Positions 35,761-44,789 of a stretch of 64,000 nucleotides of DNA are shown here, one piece after another. Origin of the DNA: Arthrobacter sp. B2a2-09 (GTDB lineage: Bacteria > Actinomycetota > Actinomycetes > Actinomycetales > Micrococcaceae). Location: positions 310,001-374,000 of the forward strand of contig NZ_JAMXIC010000002.1 in NCBI RefSeq assembly GCF_027587375.1, read 5' to 3'. A program made the position numbers and the translations under genes. Under the pieces are notes generated by a model that searched no databases, was not told the DNA's origin, and saw only the letters and a list, made by a program, of their open reading frames with translations. Every line of letters begins with the position of its first letter. Positions within the stretch are counted from its first letter, which is position 1.

Positions 35761-37428
35761 TCAAGACTTCAGGCGAACGTTTGTAAAAACTTCGTTTAAG
35801 ACAGGCGATGCAGGGTACTTCTCGACGCGGTCGGAAAGGGCCAATGCCGAGATGGGGAAGGCGATGGGTACTGCCGGGACGGTCGCAGCGATCTGGGAAT
35901 TGATGGTCTGGTACTGGGAGTTGCGGTCAGCGCCGTCGGGGAGTCCCCGGGCCCGGTCGATCTTTGAGAAGACCTGCGGATCGCTGTAGCCGAACTCGCC
36001 GTTGTTCTCCCCGAAGAGGGTGCCCACGAAGTTGTCCGGGTCCGAGTAGGCGCCATTCCAGCCGAGCAAATGGAGGGCATGGTCACCCGGCGATTGGACC
36101 TTCTGGAGGTAGCCGTCATCCCAATTCACGGGCACGGGTTTGATGTTCAGTCCGATGGCGGTGAGTTCTGCGCTGATCTCCGCGTAGATCTTCTCCGGAG
36201 TGGGAAGGTAGGCGCGCGTGACGTTGAGCGGGTAGTAGAACTTGAGTTCCTCGCCTTTGTAACCGGACTTGGCGAGCAGCTGCTTGGCCTTTTCCGGGTC
36301 GTATCCCAAGGACGGTGCGTTGTTGTTGAAGCCGCTCAGCTTGGGGGGAACGAATTGGGACGCTGGTGAGGTGTTGTCGATGAAGAACTTGTGGATGAGG
36401 GTGTCTTTGTCGATGGCCATCTCGATTGCCTGGCGCACTCCAAGATTCTGGAGCGGCGCCACGGACTCGTTCATCCCGAGGTACATCACGGAGAACGGAT
36501 CCCGCTGGACAATTTGCATGCCCTTCTTGACCAGCTGGTCGAAGGTGCCGGCGGTGACAAGGTCGTATCCGTCGATGGTGCCTGCGAGCAGGGCCTGGAG
36601 CCGGGCCTGCGGATAGTCGAACGGAATGAAGTTGACTGTGGCTATCTCTCCGCGGTCGCCCCAGTACCCCTTGTAGCTGGTGAGTGTGATGCGGTCTTTG
36701 CCCCATGAGGAGAAAACGTAAGGGCCTGTGCCCACGGGGTGGGAGGCGTAAGCCGACGCCGGCTGTCCTGACAGTTTCTTGTCCAAGACGTTGGCATTGC
36801 CGTCGGCCAACGCTTTCGGGGATGACATTGCGAACGCCGGCAGCGTCAAAGCCTGCAGGAAGCCCGTGAAGGGTTTGGTCAGGTTGATTTGGACGTGGCC
36901 GGGAGAGACGACCTTGCAGTTCTTGAAGAGCGAAAGCGAAGGCTCGTCCGAGAAGGATTTGAAGACGCTCTTGAATGCGATGCCCGGTGCCTGCTGACGC
37001 ACGGTTGCCGGGAAGTTGAACCAACGGTTGAAATTGCCGCAGACAGCGGCGGCGTCAAAGGTGGTTCCATCGTGGAAGGTGACCTTTGACCGCAACGTAA
37101 AGTCATAGCTGAGTCCGTCATTCCCTTGAGACCAGGACGTGGCAAGCAGCGGAGTTGGTTGGCCGGTGGACGCGTCGACTCCCACGAGGCCTTCCATCAC
37201 TTGCCGGGTGACGCGATACGACTCGGAGTCGTTCGTCAGGGCGGGATCGAGTCCAAGGGGCATCGATGGGGTGCCAAAGTTGAAGGTCTTGCTCGGCTCT
37301 GCCGAAGCGCCGCCTGCGGCCGATGTGGACGGTGCCGGTCCAGGACTTACCGTGCACGAGGTCAAGGCCACGGCCAGAAGGCCTGCGCCGATTTGTAGCG
37401 TGACTCGGCGAAGCTTGCTGCTTACCAC
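35761..37428 (-). CDS. ABC transporter substrate-binding lipoprotein, peptide/nickel type (family 5)
   Basis: 555 aa from a GTG at 37428, with GAGGGG about 6 nt upstream. Lipobox VALTSC near residue 25, then a short Ser/Ala linker. SBP family 5 features: NFGTPSMPLGLDPALTNDSESYRVTRQVMEGLVGVD, YDFTLRSKVTFHDGTTFDAAAV, GTGPYVFSSW and the C-terminal VPIAFPISALALSDRVEKY. Binds peptides or similar ligands outside the membrane. No permease or ATPase is adjacent, so it works with distant partners. Confidence 0.9.
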   Translation of the reverse strand: MVSSKLRRVTLQIGAGLLAVALTSCTVSPGPAPSTSAAGGASAEPSKTFNFGTPSMPLGLDPALTNDSESYRVTRQVMEGLVGVDASTGQPTPLLATSWSQGNDGLSYDFTLRSKVTFHDGTTFDAAAVCGNFNRWFNFPATVRQQAPGIAFKSVFKSFSDEPSLSLFKNCKVVSPGHVQINLTKPFTGFLQALTLPAFAMSSPKALADGNANVLDKKLSGQPASAYASHPVGTGPYVFSSWGKDRITLTSYKGYWGDRGEIATVNFIPFDYPQARLQALLAGTIDGYDLVTAGTFDQLVKKGMQIVQRDPFSVMYLGMNESVAPLQNLGVRQAIEMAIDKDTLIHKFFIDNTSPASQFVPPKLSGFNNNAPSLGYDPEKAKQLLAKSGYKGEELKFYYPLNVTRAYLPTPEKIYAEISAELTAIGLNIKPVPVNWDDGYLQKVQSPGDHALHLLGWNGAYSDPDNFVGTLFGENNGEFGYSDPQVFSKIDRARGLPDGADRNSQYQTINSQIAATVPAVPIAFPISALALSDRVEKYPASPVLNEVFTNVRLKS

Positions 37429-37542
37429 TCTTGTCCCCTCAAGGCAGTTGGACGGGCTGAGGCCCGTGGCAGCCGGACCGCAGTCCAGTCTAGTTCAGCG
37501 CCCTGAGTCCCGGCTGGAAACGGGAAGTGCCCCGGGCTGGAA

Positions 37543-37579
37543 CGGGAAGTGCCCCGGCCAAAGGCCGGGGCACTTCCCG
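37543..37579 (-). terminator. hairpin downstream of tRNA-Leu
   Basis: Perfect 17-bp stem beginning CGGGAAGTGCCCCGGCC with loop AAA, starting 5 nt after the tRNA 3' end in the direction of transcription. No T-run follows. A partial direct copy of one arm (CGGGAAGTGCCCCGG) lies at 37521. Confidence 0.65.
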
Positions 37580-37583
37580 AATG

Positions 37584-37665
37584 TGCGCAAGGGGGGACTT
37601 GAACCCCCACGCCCGAAGGCACAGGAACCTAAATCCTGCGTGTCTGCCAATTTCACCACTCGCGC
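37584..37665 (-). tRNA. tRNA-Leu, anticodon TAG
   Basis: 82 nt. Acceptor stem GCGCGAG/CTTGCGC, anticodon stem CAGGA/TCCTG with loop TTTAGGT (anticodon TAG), a long variable arm as in class II tRNAs and T-arm GGGGG-TTCAAGT-CCCCC. CCA not encoded. Reads CUA codons. Confidence 0.95.
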
Positions 37666-37799
37666 TGGTGCTGGTACCCGGACCGGGATTCAGGTTTTCC
37701 CGCTCCGGTCATATACCGGCCTCTATTGTACCCGCGGTTTTGCGTCAGCCGTTCCAGCCGCGCCCATACGGCCGGGCGGTGACTGGCCGTGTGGGGTGG

Positions 37800-38273
37800 C
37801 TATTTGTCGAGTTTGAGGTCCCTGCGGAGTTTTGCGACATGGCCGGTGGCCCGCACGTTGTATTGGGCCACGGCCACCTTGCCGTCGGGGTCCACCACGA
37901 TCGTCGAGCGGATCAGCCCTTGGTACGTGCGTCCATAGTTCTTCTTTTCGCCCCAAGCCGCATAGGCGTCAGCGACGTGGTGCCCTTCGTCGGACAGCAG
38001 GGGAAAGGTCAGTGATTCTTCGGCCACGAACTTTTCCAGATCCTTCACCGTGTCCGGAGAGATGCCAAGGACGTCGTAACCGGCAGCCTGAAGGGCTGCG
38101 AGGGAATCGCGGAAGTCGCAGGCCTGCTTGGCACATGCCGGGGTGGAAGCCGCGGGGTAGAAGTAGATGACCGTATTGCGGCCGCGGTGCGAGGACAAGC
38201 TGACCTCGCGACCCGTGTGGTCCTTGAGGATGAAATCCGGGGCAGTGTCGCCTGGAATGAGTCGTTCAGCCAT
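37800..38273 (-). CDS. bcp: thioredoxin-dependent peroxiredoxin, BCP type
   Basis: 157 aa, AAGGAG before the ATG. Reduces hydroperoxides in the cytoplasm. Peroxidatic Cys47 in STPACAKQACDFRD, with Cys52 five residues later as the atypical 2-Cys resolving residue. The usual TPGCT is TPACA here. The GISPDTVKDLEKFVAEESLTFPLLSDE block is standard. Divergent from a MarR regulator. Confidence 0.93.
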   Translation of the reverse strand: MAERLIPGDTAPDFILKDHTGREVSLSSHRGRNTVIYFYPAASTPACAKQACDFRDSLAALQAAGYDVLGISPDTVKDLEKFVAEESLTFPLLSDEGHHVADAYAAWGEKKNYGRTYQGLIRSTIVVDPDGKVAVAQYNVRATGHVAKLRRDLKLDK

Positions 38274-38381
38274 TTGTTCTCCTTGCTAGCGTTCGCGACC
38301 ACTCAGCTTAGTGACGAGCTGGCCGCTTCACGAATTGGACCCGGGCCTGATCCGCGCTGTGCGGTCTATATACTGGCCCTT

Positions 38382-38870
38382 ATGCCTGATATGGAACGGT
38401 GGCCCACCGGGCGCCTGCTCTCCACGGCCGCGCGACTCGTGGAGCATGCCTGGAACGAGAAACTGCGCGGTATGGACCTGACCCATGCCGGGGTCATTGT
38501 CATGGAAGTACTTGCCGTCAACGGACCGACCACCCAGTCGATGCTCGCACAGATCGTCCGGGTTCAGGCGCAAACAATGGGGAAGACCCTCACCAGGCTG
38601 GAGGCCCACGGCCACGTCAGCCGCGCACGCAGCATTTCCGACCGCCGGAGCCAAGTGGTCAGTTTGACCGAAGCGGGGGAGCACACTCTCGGGCTCGCCA
38701 CACAGTTGGAAGGCGAAGTGCTTGCACCTGTGCCCGTGGACACAGCCAAACTGCGGCGGGAGCTTCAGGCACTGGTACGCGAATTGGCGAACAATCATTC
38801 CTCGGCCGTTGTAAGTGACATTGTGGCCGCGGCGGATTCAGGCGCGGCGCCGGGAGAAGCTTCCAACTAA
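38382..38870 (+). CDS. MarR-family regulator
   Basis: 162 aa, ATG at 38382; TATACT ends exactly 7 nt upstream and there is no Shine-Dalgarno site, so the mRNA is probably leaderless. Winged helix: LTHAGVIVMEVLAVNGPTTQSMLAQIVRVQAQTMGKTLTRLEAHGHVSRA and wing SISDRRSQVVSLTEAG. No Cys at all, so not an OhrR-type thiol sensor although it faces a peroxiredoxin gene. Confidence 0.85.
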   Translation: MPDMERWPTGRLLSTAARLVEHAWNEKLRGMDLTHAGVIVMEVLAVNGPTTQSMLAQIVRVQAQTMGKTLTRLEAHGHVSRARSISDRRSQVVSLTEAGEHTLGLATQLEGEVLAPVPVDTAKLRRELQALVRELANNHSSAVVSDIVAAADSGAAPGEASN

Positions 38871-38942
38871 GCTTCCGCAGCGCGGTCGGGCTTGCCGTTG
38901 GGTCGGGCGACGCTCGGTCGAGGGCGAAGCTGGCCGAAAAGC

Positions 38943-38983
38943 AAAAAGATCCCTGGACGGCCATTCAGCCATCCAGGGATCTT
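38943..38983 (-). terminator. intrinsic terminator of tRNA-Lys copy 1
   Basis: Read leftward: stem GATCCCTGGA / TCCAGGGATC followed by TTTTT, starting about 6 nt after the tRNA. Confidence 0.9.
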
Positions 38984-38988
38984 CCCTT

Positions 38989-39064
38989 TGGTGCACCCCC
39001 CGGGACTTGAACCCGGAACCCATTGATTAAGAGTCAATTGCTCTGCCAATTGAGCTAGAGGTGC
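38989..39064 (-). tRNA. tRNA-Lys, anticodon CTT (copy 1)
   Basis: 76 nt including an encoded CCA. Acceptor GCACCTC/GGGGTGC, anticodon stem ATTGA/TCAAT with loop CTCTTAA, T-arm CCGGG-TTCAAGT-CCCGG. Identical to the second copy upstream; each has its own terminator. Confidence 0.96.
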
Positions 39065-39086
39065 AATTGTTTGTTGCTCGCAACGC

Positions 39087-39124
39087 AAAGAAATAACCCT
39101 TGAGCGGCTGTTGCCGCTCAAGGG
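39087..39124 (-). terminator. intrinsic terminator of tRNA-Lys copy 2
   Basis: Read leftward: perfect 12-bp stem CCCTTGAGCGGC / GCCGCTCAAGGG with a 4-nt loop, followed by TTATTTCTTT. Confidence 0.9.
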
Positions 39125-39134
39125 CCCTTCCCTT

Positions 39135-39210
39135 TGGTGCACCCCCCGGGACTTGAACCCGGAACCCATTGATTAAGAGTCAATTGCTCTGCCAATTGAG
39201 CTAGAGGTGC
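39135..39210 (-). tRNA. tRNA-Lys, anticodon CTT (copy 2)
   Basis: 76 nt with encoded CCA, identical in sequence to the copy at 38989-39064. The flanking sequences differ apart from a short AAAGGG tail after the CCA, so the duplication covers little beyond the tRNA itself. Confidence 0.96.
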
Positions 39211-39410
39211 ATTTGTCGATTTCGATCGGCAGAGGGCTTTTCTTCCCTCGTTGATCTCCGCAACGACATGTAACTCTACACGACACTTGCCGAAGTGTGA
39301 AATCGGCCCGGGCAGTCTGCGCGACCCTGCTGGAGAGGCTCCAAGCGTTGCCCACGCAGCGCGCGTGTGAACGCCTGCGGCGCCTTGGGGTCTTCAGTTC
39401 CTTCGGGCTC

Positions 39411-40493
39411 TCAGCGGCGGTTCCTGCGAGGCGGCCGGAACCCGGCTGCCTCGGCGTGGGCGCTCGAAACAAACCAGACCTCGGCCTTGACTTCGTCATA
39501 GGACGGGCTGTCTTCATCGTGGTAGGTCATGGTGTCCGCGTTGCCTTTGACTGTGTAGCCATCGGGGCCGCTCCCGTCAGCTCCGGCAGCAGCCGATCCT
39601 TCACCGTACGGCTGCTCGGCGGCAAGGTGCCCGCCCAGCGGCGACGCTTCCGTGGAGTCCGGGGCCTGGGTGGTTGACTCAACTGGCGCCGAGACGGCTT
39701 CGGGAGTTTCGGTTCGATCTGCTTGCACCCCTTCCGCAGCAGCGTCGACTGCCTCCGCCGCGGCGGATTCGGCACCGGGAAGCGTCGGTGCATGGGCGTC
39801 CGTGTACTCGCGGTGGTGGATCGGAGCGGGGGTCGCGGGTGCGCCGCCTTCGCTCCAGGTGGCTTCCCATTCGGCGCTGTCGGCCAACTGTTCCGGGGTG
39901 GCTGGTTCCGTTCTCGACGCCGGAACGCCGGCAGCGGGGGGAGCAGAAGGCCCGGCGTCGGCGACTGTAACGTCGTCGGCTGTTACGCCCCCGTCGAGTT
40001 CCGGCTCGGCAGGGATCGGTTCGGCAGTGTCGGAAACGGCGGCTTCGGAAACCGCGTCCTCGGACAGTACGGGTTCCGAGAGTGTGGGCTCCTCGAATGC
40101 CGGCTCTTCGAATACCGGCTCCTCCACAGAGGTTCCGGTCATGGGGGACTCTGCCGGGGCGGCCATATTGGTTCCCAGAGGAGGAGAAGGGCGCTCCCAG
40201 TCGTCGACGTCGACGCCGCCCGCCTCAGTTGCCGATTCCGGCTCGGGTGCGGGCTCGGGTGCGGCCGCGCGCGATTCGCCGAAATCTTGTTCGGCGGTCG
40301 CGGTTGCGGCAACCAAAGGGGCAGAGCCCGTCACGGCGGCGGAGGCGACGTCCATTTGTGGTGACGAGGCGGTCGGCGATGGAGAAGGCGGGGTCATGGC
40401 GCCCGAGGAAGACTTCGCGCTATTGCGGCTCAGGAGCCACCAAACAATCGCAACGATCAACACAATGACGATGACCCAGATCAACCAATCCAT
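39411..40493 (-). CDS. membrane-anchored Ala/Glu/Pro-rich protein with C-terminal sunset domain
   Basis: 360 aa. One N-terminal membrane helix (residues 2-21), a ~290-residue low-complexity acidic region with EEPxFEEP-type repeats, and a C-terminal block YTVKGNADTMTYHDEDSPSYDEVKAEVWFVSS then HAEAAGFRPPRR that matches the sunset domain known from actinobacteria. The linker would be cytoplasmic or wall-spanning depending on topology. Function unknown; it may bind or scaffold at the envelope. Confidence 0.8.
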   Translation of the reverse strand: MDWLIWVIVIVLIVAIVWWLLSRNSAKSSSGAMTPPSPSPTASSPQMDVASAAVTGSAPLVAATATAEQDFGESRAAAPEPAPEPESATEAGGVDVDDWERPSPPLGTNMAAPAESPMTGTSVEEPVFEEPAFEEPTLSEPVLSEDAVSEAAVSDTAEPIPAEPELDGGVTADDVTVADAGPSAPPAAGVPASRTEPATPEQLADSAEWEATWSEGGAPATPAPIHHREYTDAHAPTLPGAESAAAEAVDAAAEGVQADRTETPEAVSAPVESTTQAPDSTEASPLGGHLAAEQPYGEGSAAAGADGSGPDGYTVKGNADTMTYHDEDSPSYDEVKAEVWFVSSAHAEAAGFRPPRRNRR

Positions 40494-40753
40494 GGGGGAG
40501 CCCTTCTATTCGATTGGCACAGCTGTCGTGATTTGACGTTACGTCCGTGTCACGGGGCTGTCTAGGTTAGTCAATCGATTCGCGACCTCCGGGGCTTCCG
40601 CGATCCTGTCGTACGGAACTGCAGTCGACAATGAGGCTGATTCCTCACATATCGAGACGACTGTCCACTATTTGAATGAAATATTGAATGAATTCGCCTT
40701 AACCCGCCAATAGTGTTCGTTGGCCACAGCCCAAGAGCCATAGACTCGTGCCC

Positions 40754-42475
40754 ATGAGTGACCGCACCCCAAACGCGACAGACAACAAGCCGGACATCAA
40801 GCCACGCAGCCGGGTCGTAACGGACGGCATCCATGCCGCCCCCGCGCGAGGCATGTTCCGGGCCGTAGGCATGGGCGATGACGACTTCGCCAAGCCCCAG
40901 ATCGGTGTCGCGAGCTCGTGGAACGAAATTACCCCGTGCAACCTCTCCCTGAACCGGCTCGCCCAGGGCGCCAAGGAAGGCGTCCATGCCGGCGGTGGTT
41001 TCCCCATGCAGTTCGGCACTATTTCCGTTTCAGACGGTATCTCCATGGGTCACGAGGGCATGCACTTCTCCCTTGTCTCGCGCGAAGTCATTGCCGACTC
41101 CGTTGAAACGGTCATGCAGGCCGAGCGCATTGATGGCTCCGTCCTGCTGGCTGGCTGCGACAAGTCCCTCCCGGGCATGCTGATGGCAGCCGCCCGGCTG
41201 GATCTCGCCAGCGTCTTCCTTTATGCCGGTTCCATCATGCCGGGCTGGGTCAAGCTCGAGGACGGCTCGGAGAAGGAAGTCACCCTCATTGACGCCTTCG
41301 AAGCCGTGGGCGCGTGCGCTGCAGGCAAGATGAGCCGCGGCGACCTCGACCGCATCGAACGCGCGATCTGTCCTGGTGAAGGCGCTTGCGGCGGTATGTA
41401 CACGGCCAACACCATGGCGTGCATCGGCGAAGCCCTCGGCATGTCCCTGCCGGGCTCGGCTGCCCCGCCCTCGGCAGACCGCCGTCGTGATGACTTTGCC
41501 CGCAAGTCCGGCGAGGCAGTAGTCAACCTCCTCCGCCTCGGCATCACTGCCCGGGACATCATGACCAAGAAGGCGTTCGAGAACGCCATCGCCGTCACCA
41601 TGGCCTTCGGCGGTTCCACCAACGCCGTCCTGCACCTGCTCGCGATCGCCCGCGAAGCCGAGGTCGAACTGACCCTGGACGACTTCAACCGCATCGGCGA
41701 CAAGATCCCGCACCTGGGCGACCTCAAGCCTTTCGGCCGCTATGTCATGACAGACGTCGACAGGATCGGCGGCGTGCCGGTCATCATGAAGGCACTGCTC
41801 GACGCCGGCCTGCTGCACGGCGACTGCCTGACAGTCACGGGCAAGACCCTTGCCGAGAACCTCGCCTCCATCAACCCGCCGGACCTCGACGGCAAGATCC
41901 TGCGCGCCCTGGACAACCCGATCCACAAGACCGGCGGCATCACCATCCTGCACGGTTCCATGGCGCCGGAAGGTGCCGTCGTGAAGAGCGCCGGCTTCGA
42001 CGCCGATGTCTTCGAAGGAACCGCCCGCGTGTTCGAGCGCGAGCAGGGTGCCCTCGACGCTTTGGACAAGGGCGAGATCAAGGCAGGGGACGTCGTCGTG
42101 ATCCGTTACGAAGGTCCCAAGGGCGGCCCGGGCATGCGTGAGATGCTTGCCATCACCGGCGCAATCAAGGGCGCTGGCCTCGGCAAGGACGTGCTCCTGC
42201 TGACTGACGGCCGCTTCTCCGGGGGAACCACCGGTCTCTGCGTCGGGCACGTTGCGCCTGAAGCCGCCGACGGCGGACCCATCGCCTTCGTCAAGGACGG
42301 CGACAAGATCCGCGTGGACATCGCCGCCCGTTCGTTCGACCTCCTGGTGGACGAAGCCGAACTCGAGTCCCGCAAGGTCGGTTGGGAGCCCCTCCCGGCC
42401 AAGTTCACCAAGGGTGTACTCGCCAAGTACGCCAAGCTGGTCCACAGCGCCTCCACAGGCGCCTATTGCGGCTAG
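40754..42475 (+). CDS. ilvD: dihydroxy-acid dehydratase
   Basis: 573 aa, ATG at 40754. TAGACT ends exactly 7 nt upstream and no Shine-Dalgarno site is present, so the mRNA is probably leaderless. Iron-sulfur Cys in [15 protein letters not shown] and [19 protein letters not shown]-terminal [20 protein letters not shown] is diagnostic. Dehydrates dihydroxy-isovalerate and -methylvalerate in Val/Ile/Leu synthesis. TTGAATGAA is repeated 12 bp apart at 40672 and 40684 in the upstream region. Confidence 0.97.
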   Translation: MSDRTPNATDNKPDIKPRSRVVTDGIHAAPARGMFRAVGMGDDDFAKPQIGVASSWNEITPCNLSLNRLAQGAKEGVHAGGGFPMQFGTISVSDGISMGHEGMHFSLVSREVIADSVETVMQAERIDGSVLLAGCDKSLPGMLMAAARLDLASVFLYAGSIMPGWVKLEDGSEKEVTLIDAFEAVGACAAGKMSRGDLDRIERAICPGEGACGGMYTANTMACIGEALGMSLPGSAAPPSADRRRDDFARKSGEAVVNLLRLGITARDIMTKKAFENAIAVTMAFGGSTNAVLHLLAIAREAEVELTLDDFNRIGDKIPHLGDLKPFGRYVMTDVDRIGGVPVIMKALLDAGLLHGDCLTVTGKTLAENLASINPPDLDGKILRALDNPIHKTGGITILHGSMAPEGAVVKSAGFDADVFEGTARVFEREQGALDALDKGEIKAGDVVVIRYEGPKGGPGMREMLAITGAIKGAGLGKDVLLLTDGRFSGGTTGLCVGHVAPEAADGGPIAFVKDGDKIRVDIAARSFDLLVDEAELESRKVGWEPLPAKFTKGVLAKYAKLVHSASTGAYCG

Positions 42476-42488
42476 TTCCGGGTTCCGG

Positions 42489-42554
42489 CCCAACTGACTC
42501 GCAGTTGTTGTCGTTTTGACGCCTCATAACGACAACAACTGCGAGTCAGTTGGG
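42489..42554. repeat. dispersed palindromic repeat, copy 3 (most symmetric)
   Basis: Arms of 27 bp are perfect reverse complements, starting CCCAACTGACTCGCAGTTG and ending CAACTGCGAGTCAGTTGGG, with a 12-bp centre TTGACGCCTCAT. Starts 13 bp after the ilvD stop. Could fold as a very stable hairpin and act as terminator or mRNA stabiliser. Confidence 0.88.
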
Positions 42555-42575
42555 CGGCCGGGGTAGGACCAGCCT

Positions 42576-42626
42576 GTGGACAATTGGGTCCACATAGTGA
42601 GACAGTGTCAATCATCGTTTGACACT
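42576..42626 (+). promoter_or_regulatory. two inverted repeats upstream of the ilvBNC leader
   Basis: GTGGAC-N6-GTCCAC at 42576-42593 and AGTGTCAA-N7-TTGACACT at 42604-42626, both perfect. The second contains a TTGACA hexamer. They lie 30-80 bp before the leader ATG and are probable operator/promoter elements; no clear -10 box was found. Confidence 0.5.
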
Positions 42627-42654
42627 TATCTCACAAAGAGGGAACACTGAACGC

Positions 42655-42723
42655 ATGATCGCATTCGTTACTGTCGGCGCCACCGTGGGCACTGTCGTAC
42701 TTACCAAGCGCGTGGCCTCCTAG
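42655..42723 (+). CDS. ilv operon leader peptide
   Basis: 22 codons: MIAFVTVGATVGTVV followed by LTKRVAS and TAG. Six Val, one Ile and one Leu; GAGGG lies 12 nt upstream. It is followed 27 nt later by an intrinsic terminator hairpin and then ilvB, the classic layout of ribosome-mediated attenuation by Val/Leu/Ile supply. A short ilvB leader peptide is also known in Corynebacterium. Confidence 0.75.
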   Translation: MIAFVTVGATVGTVVLTKRVAS

Positions 42724-42750
42724 CCCGACTGGTAACGAACCGTCACGCGC

Positions 42751-42787
42751 AACCCCTCGAAGAGCCGCAAGGCTGAGGGGTTTTTTT
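42751..42787 (+). terminator. ilvBNC attenuator terminator
   Basis: AACCCCTC pairs with GAGGGGTT, with an inner AGCC-GCAA-GGCT stem, followed by a run of seven T. It starts 28 nt after the leader-peptide stop and ends 99 nt before ilvB. Confidence 0.85.
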
Positions 42788-42885
42788 ATTTCCCGCAGGG
42801 GACAGCGCATTGAGCAAGAACCCGCATGAACGCAGTACCCAAGCAGTAACTTTCACTAATTGAAGATCCCCAAAGGAAGAGTCCG

Positions 42886-44787
42886 ATGAGCAAAGGATCG
42901 CCGATCAGCCCCTCGCTGATGGCTGCAAAGTCCGCTGGAGCCCCCAAAGCTCCGGAAAAGGTCGACCGTCCGGCTGACGCTGTCGTCGACAATGCTGCAA
43001 CTCCCTCTCCTGTACTCGGGCCGAACAACGTTGTACCCCCAACGGTGATGACCGGCTCGGAAGCTATTGTCCGCTCGCTCGAAGAACTCGGCGTCGACGA
43101 TATTTTTGGTTTGCCCGGTGGCGCGATCCTCCCCACCTATGACCCCTTGATGGCCTCCAAGATGAATCACATCCTGGTCCGTCACGAACAGGGAGCCGGC
43201 CACGCAGCCCAAGGCTACGCCATGGTTACCGGACGGGTTGGCGTCTGCATCGCCACCTCGGGCCCCGGTGCCACCAACCTCGTTACCGCCATCATGGATG
43301 CCCACATGGACTCCGTGCCCCTCGTGGCCATTACCGGCCAGGTATCAGCGTCCGTCATTGGCACGGATGCCTTCCAGGAAGCGGACATCGTCGGCATCAC
43401 CATGCCGATCACCAAGCATTCCTTCCTGGTGACGGATCCCAATGACATTCCGCATGTCATGGCCGAGGCTTTCCACCTTGCAAGCACCGGTCGTCCCGGT
43501 CCCGTATTGGTGGACATCGCCAAGAACGCCCAGCAGGGCACCATGACCTTCTCCTGGCCGCCCAAGATCGATTTGCCGGGCTATCGTCCGGTGGTCCGCG
43601 GCCACAACAAGCAGGTGCGCGAGGCTGCCCGGCTGATCGCTGCGGCCAGCAAGCCCGTCCTGTATGTAGGTGGCGGTGTGGTCAAGGCCCATGCTTCGGC
43701 CGAATTGCGCGAACTCGCGGAGCTCACCGGCGCGCCCGTGGTCACCACCCTCATGGCCCGCGGCGCGTTCCCGGACTCCCACCCCCAGCACGTCGGCATG
43801 CCCGGCATGCACGGCACGGTTTCTGCGGTTACCGCACTGCAGCAGTCCGATCTGTTGATCACCCTTGGTGCGCGCTTCGATGACCGGGTGACGGGCGTCC
43901 TCAGCACCTTCGCTCCGCATGCAAAGATCATCCACGCGGACATCGACCCCGCGGAGATCTCCAAGAACCGCGTGGCCGACGTTCCGATCGTGGGCTCTGT
44001 CAAGGAGATCATTCCGGAACTGAGCGAGGCCGTCCGGACCGCTTTCGAACTATCCGGCACCCCGGACCTCGACGGTTGGTGGGCGTTCCTCAACAACCTC
44101 CGCGATACCTACCCCCTGGGTTGGACCGAACCGGAAGACGGACTCAGTGCCCCCCAGCGGGTCATCGAACGCATCGGTGCGCTCACGGGTCCGGAAGGCA
44201 TCTACGTTGCAGGCGTTGGCCAGCACCAGATGTGGGCCGCCCAATTCATCAAGTACGAGCGTCCCCACGCCTGGCTGAACTCCGGCGGTGCCGGCACCAT
44301 GGGTTATGCCGTGCCGGCAGCCATGGGCGCCAAGGTCGGCGAACCCGACCGCGTGGTTTGGGCCATCGACGGCGACGGCTGCTTCCAGATGACCAACCAG
44401 GAACTGGCCACCTGCGCCATCAACAAAATTCCCATCAAGGTTGCCATCATCAACAACTCCTCGCTGGGCATGGTGCGCCAGTGGCAGACCCTCTTCTACG
44501 ACGGCCGCTACTCCAACACCGACCTGAACACCGGCCACGACACCGTCCGCATCCCGGACTTCGTCAAGCTGGCAGACGCCTACGGCTGTGCCGCGTTCCG
44601 CTGCGAGCGGGACGAGGACATCGACGCAACCATCCAAAAGGCCTTGGAAATCAATGACCGTCCTGTGGTCATCGACTTCGTGGTCAGCCCGAACTCCATG
44701 GTGTGGCCGATGGTCCCCTCCGGAGTCTCGAATGACCAGATCCAGGTTGCCCGCAACATGACCCCGGAATGGGAAGAGGAGGACTAG
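42886..44787 (+). CDS. ilvB: acetolactate synthase large subunit
   Basis: 633 aa; AAAGGAAGAG before the ATG. A ~50-residue N-terminal extension precedes [34 protein letters not shown]. ThDP/Mg site [33 protein letters not shown] and the QHQMWAAQ block are intact. Makes acetolactate and acetohydroxybutyrate. Start of ilvB-ilvN-ilvC under attenuation control. Confidence 0.97.
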   Translation: MSKGSPISPSLMAAKSAGAPKAPEKVDRPADAVVDNAATPSPVLGPNNVVPPTVMTGSEAIVRSLEELGVDDIFGLPGGAILPTYDPLMASKMNHILVRHEQGAGHAAQGYAMVTGRVGVCIATSGPGATNLVTAIMDAHMDSVPLVAITGQVSASVIGTDAFQEADIVGITMPITKHSFLVTDPNDIPHVMAEAFHLASTGRPGPVLVDIAKNAQQGTMTFSWPPKIDLPGYRPVVRGHNKQVREAARLIAAASKPVLYVGGGVVKAHASAELRELAELTGAPVVTTLMARGAFPDSHPQHVGMPGMHGTVSAVTALQQSDLLITLGARFDDRVTGVLSTFAPHAKIIHADIDPAEISKNRVADVPIVGSVKEIIPELSEAVRTAFELSGTPDLDGWWAFLNNLRDTYPLGWTEPEDGLSAPQRVIERIGALTGPEGIYVAGVGQHQMWAAQFIKYERPHAWLNSGGAGTMGYAVPAAMGAKVGEPDRVVWAIDGDGCFQMTNQELATCAINKIPIKVAIINNSSLGMVRQWQTLFYDGRYSNTDLNTGHDTVRIPDFVKLADAYGCAAFRCERDEDIDATIQKALEINDRPVVIDFVVSPNSMVWPMVPSGVSNDQIQVARNMTPEWEEED

Positions 44788-44789
44788 CC

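Noticed and set aside
37543-37579. Integrative-element boundary at tRNA-Leu
   Set aside because: No copy of the tRNA 3' end, integrase or composition break was found nearby.
38187-38381. N-terminal extension of the MarR gene at 38382
   Set aside because: It would overlap the divergent peroxiredoxin start and does not resemble MarR sequence.
38989-39210. Duplicated tRNA-Lys as attachment sites of an integrated element
   Set aside because: Only about 70 bp lie between the two genes, with a terminator; no integrase or cargo.
41030-42493. Leftward 487-codon frame opposite ilvD
   Set aside because: Antisense shadow of a clear dihydroxy-acid dehydratase.
42576-42885. T-box or other riboswitch before ilvB
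   Set aside because: No T-box sequence or specifier stem was seen; the leader peptide plus terminator explains the region better.
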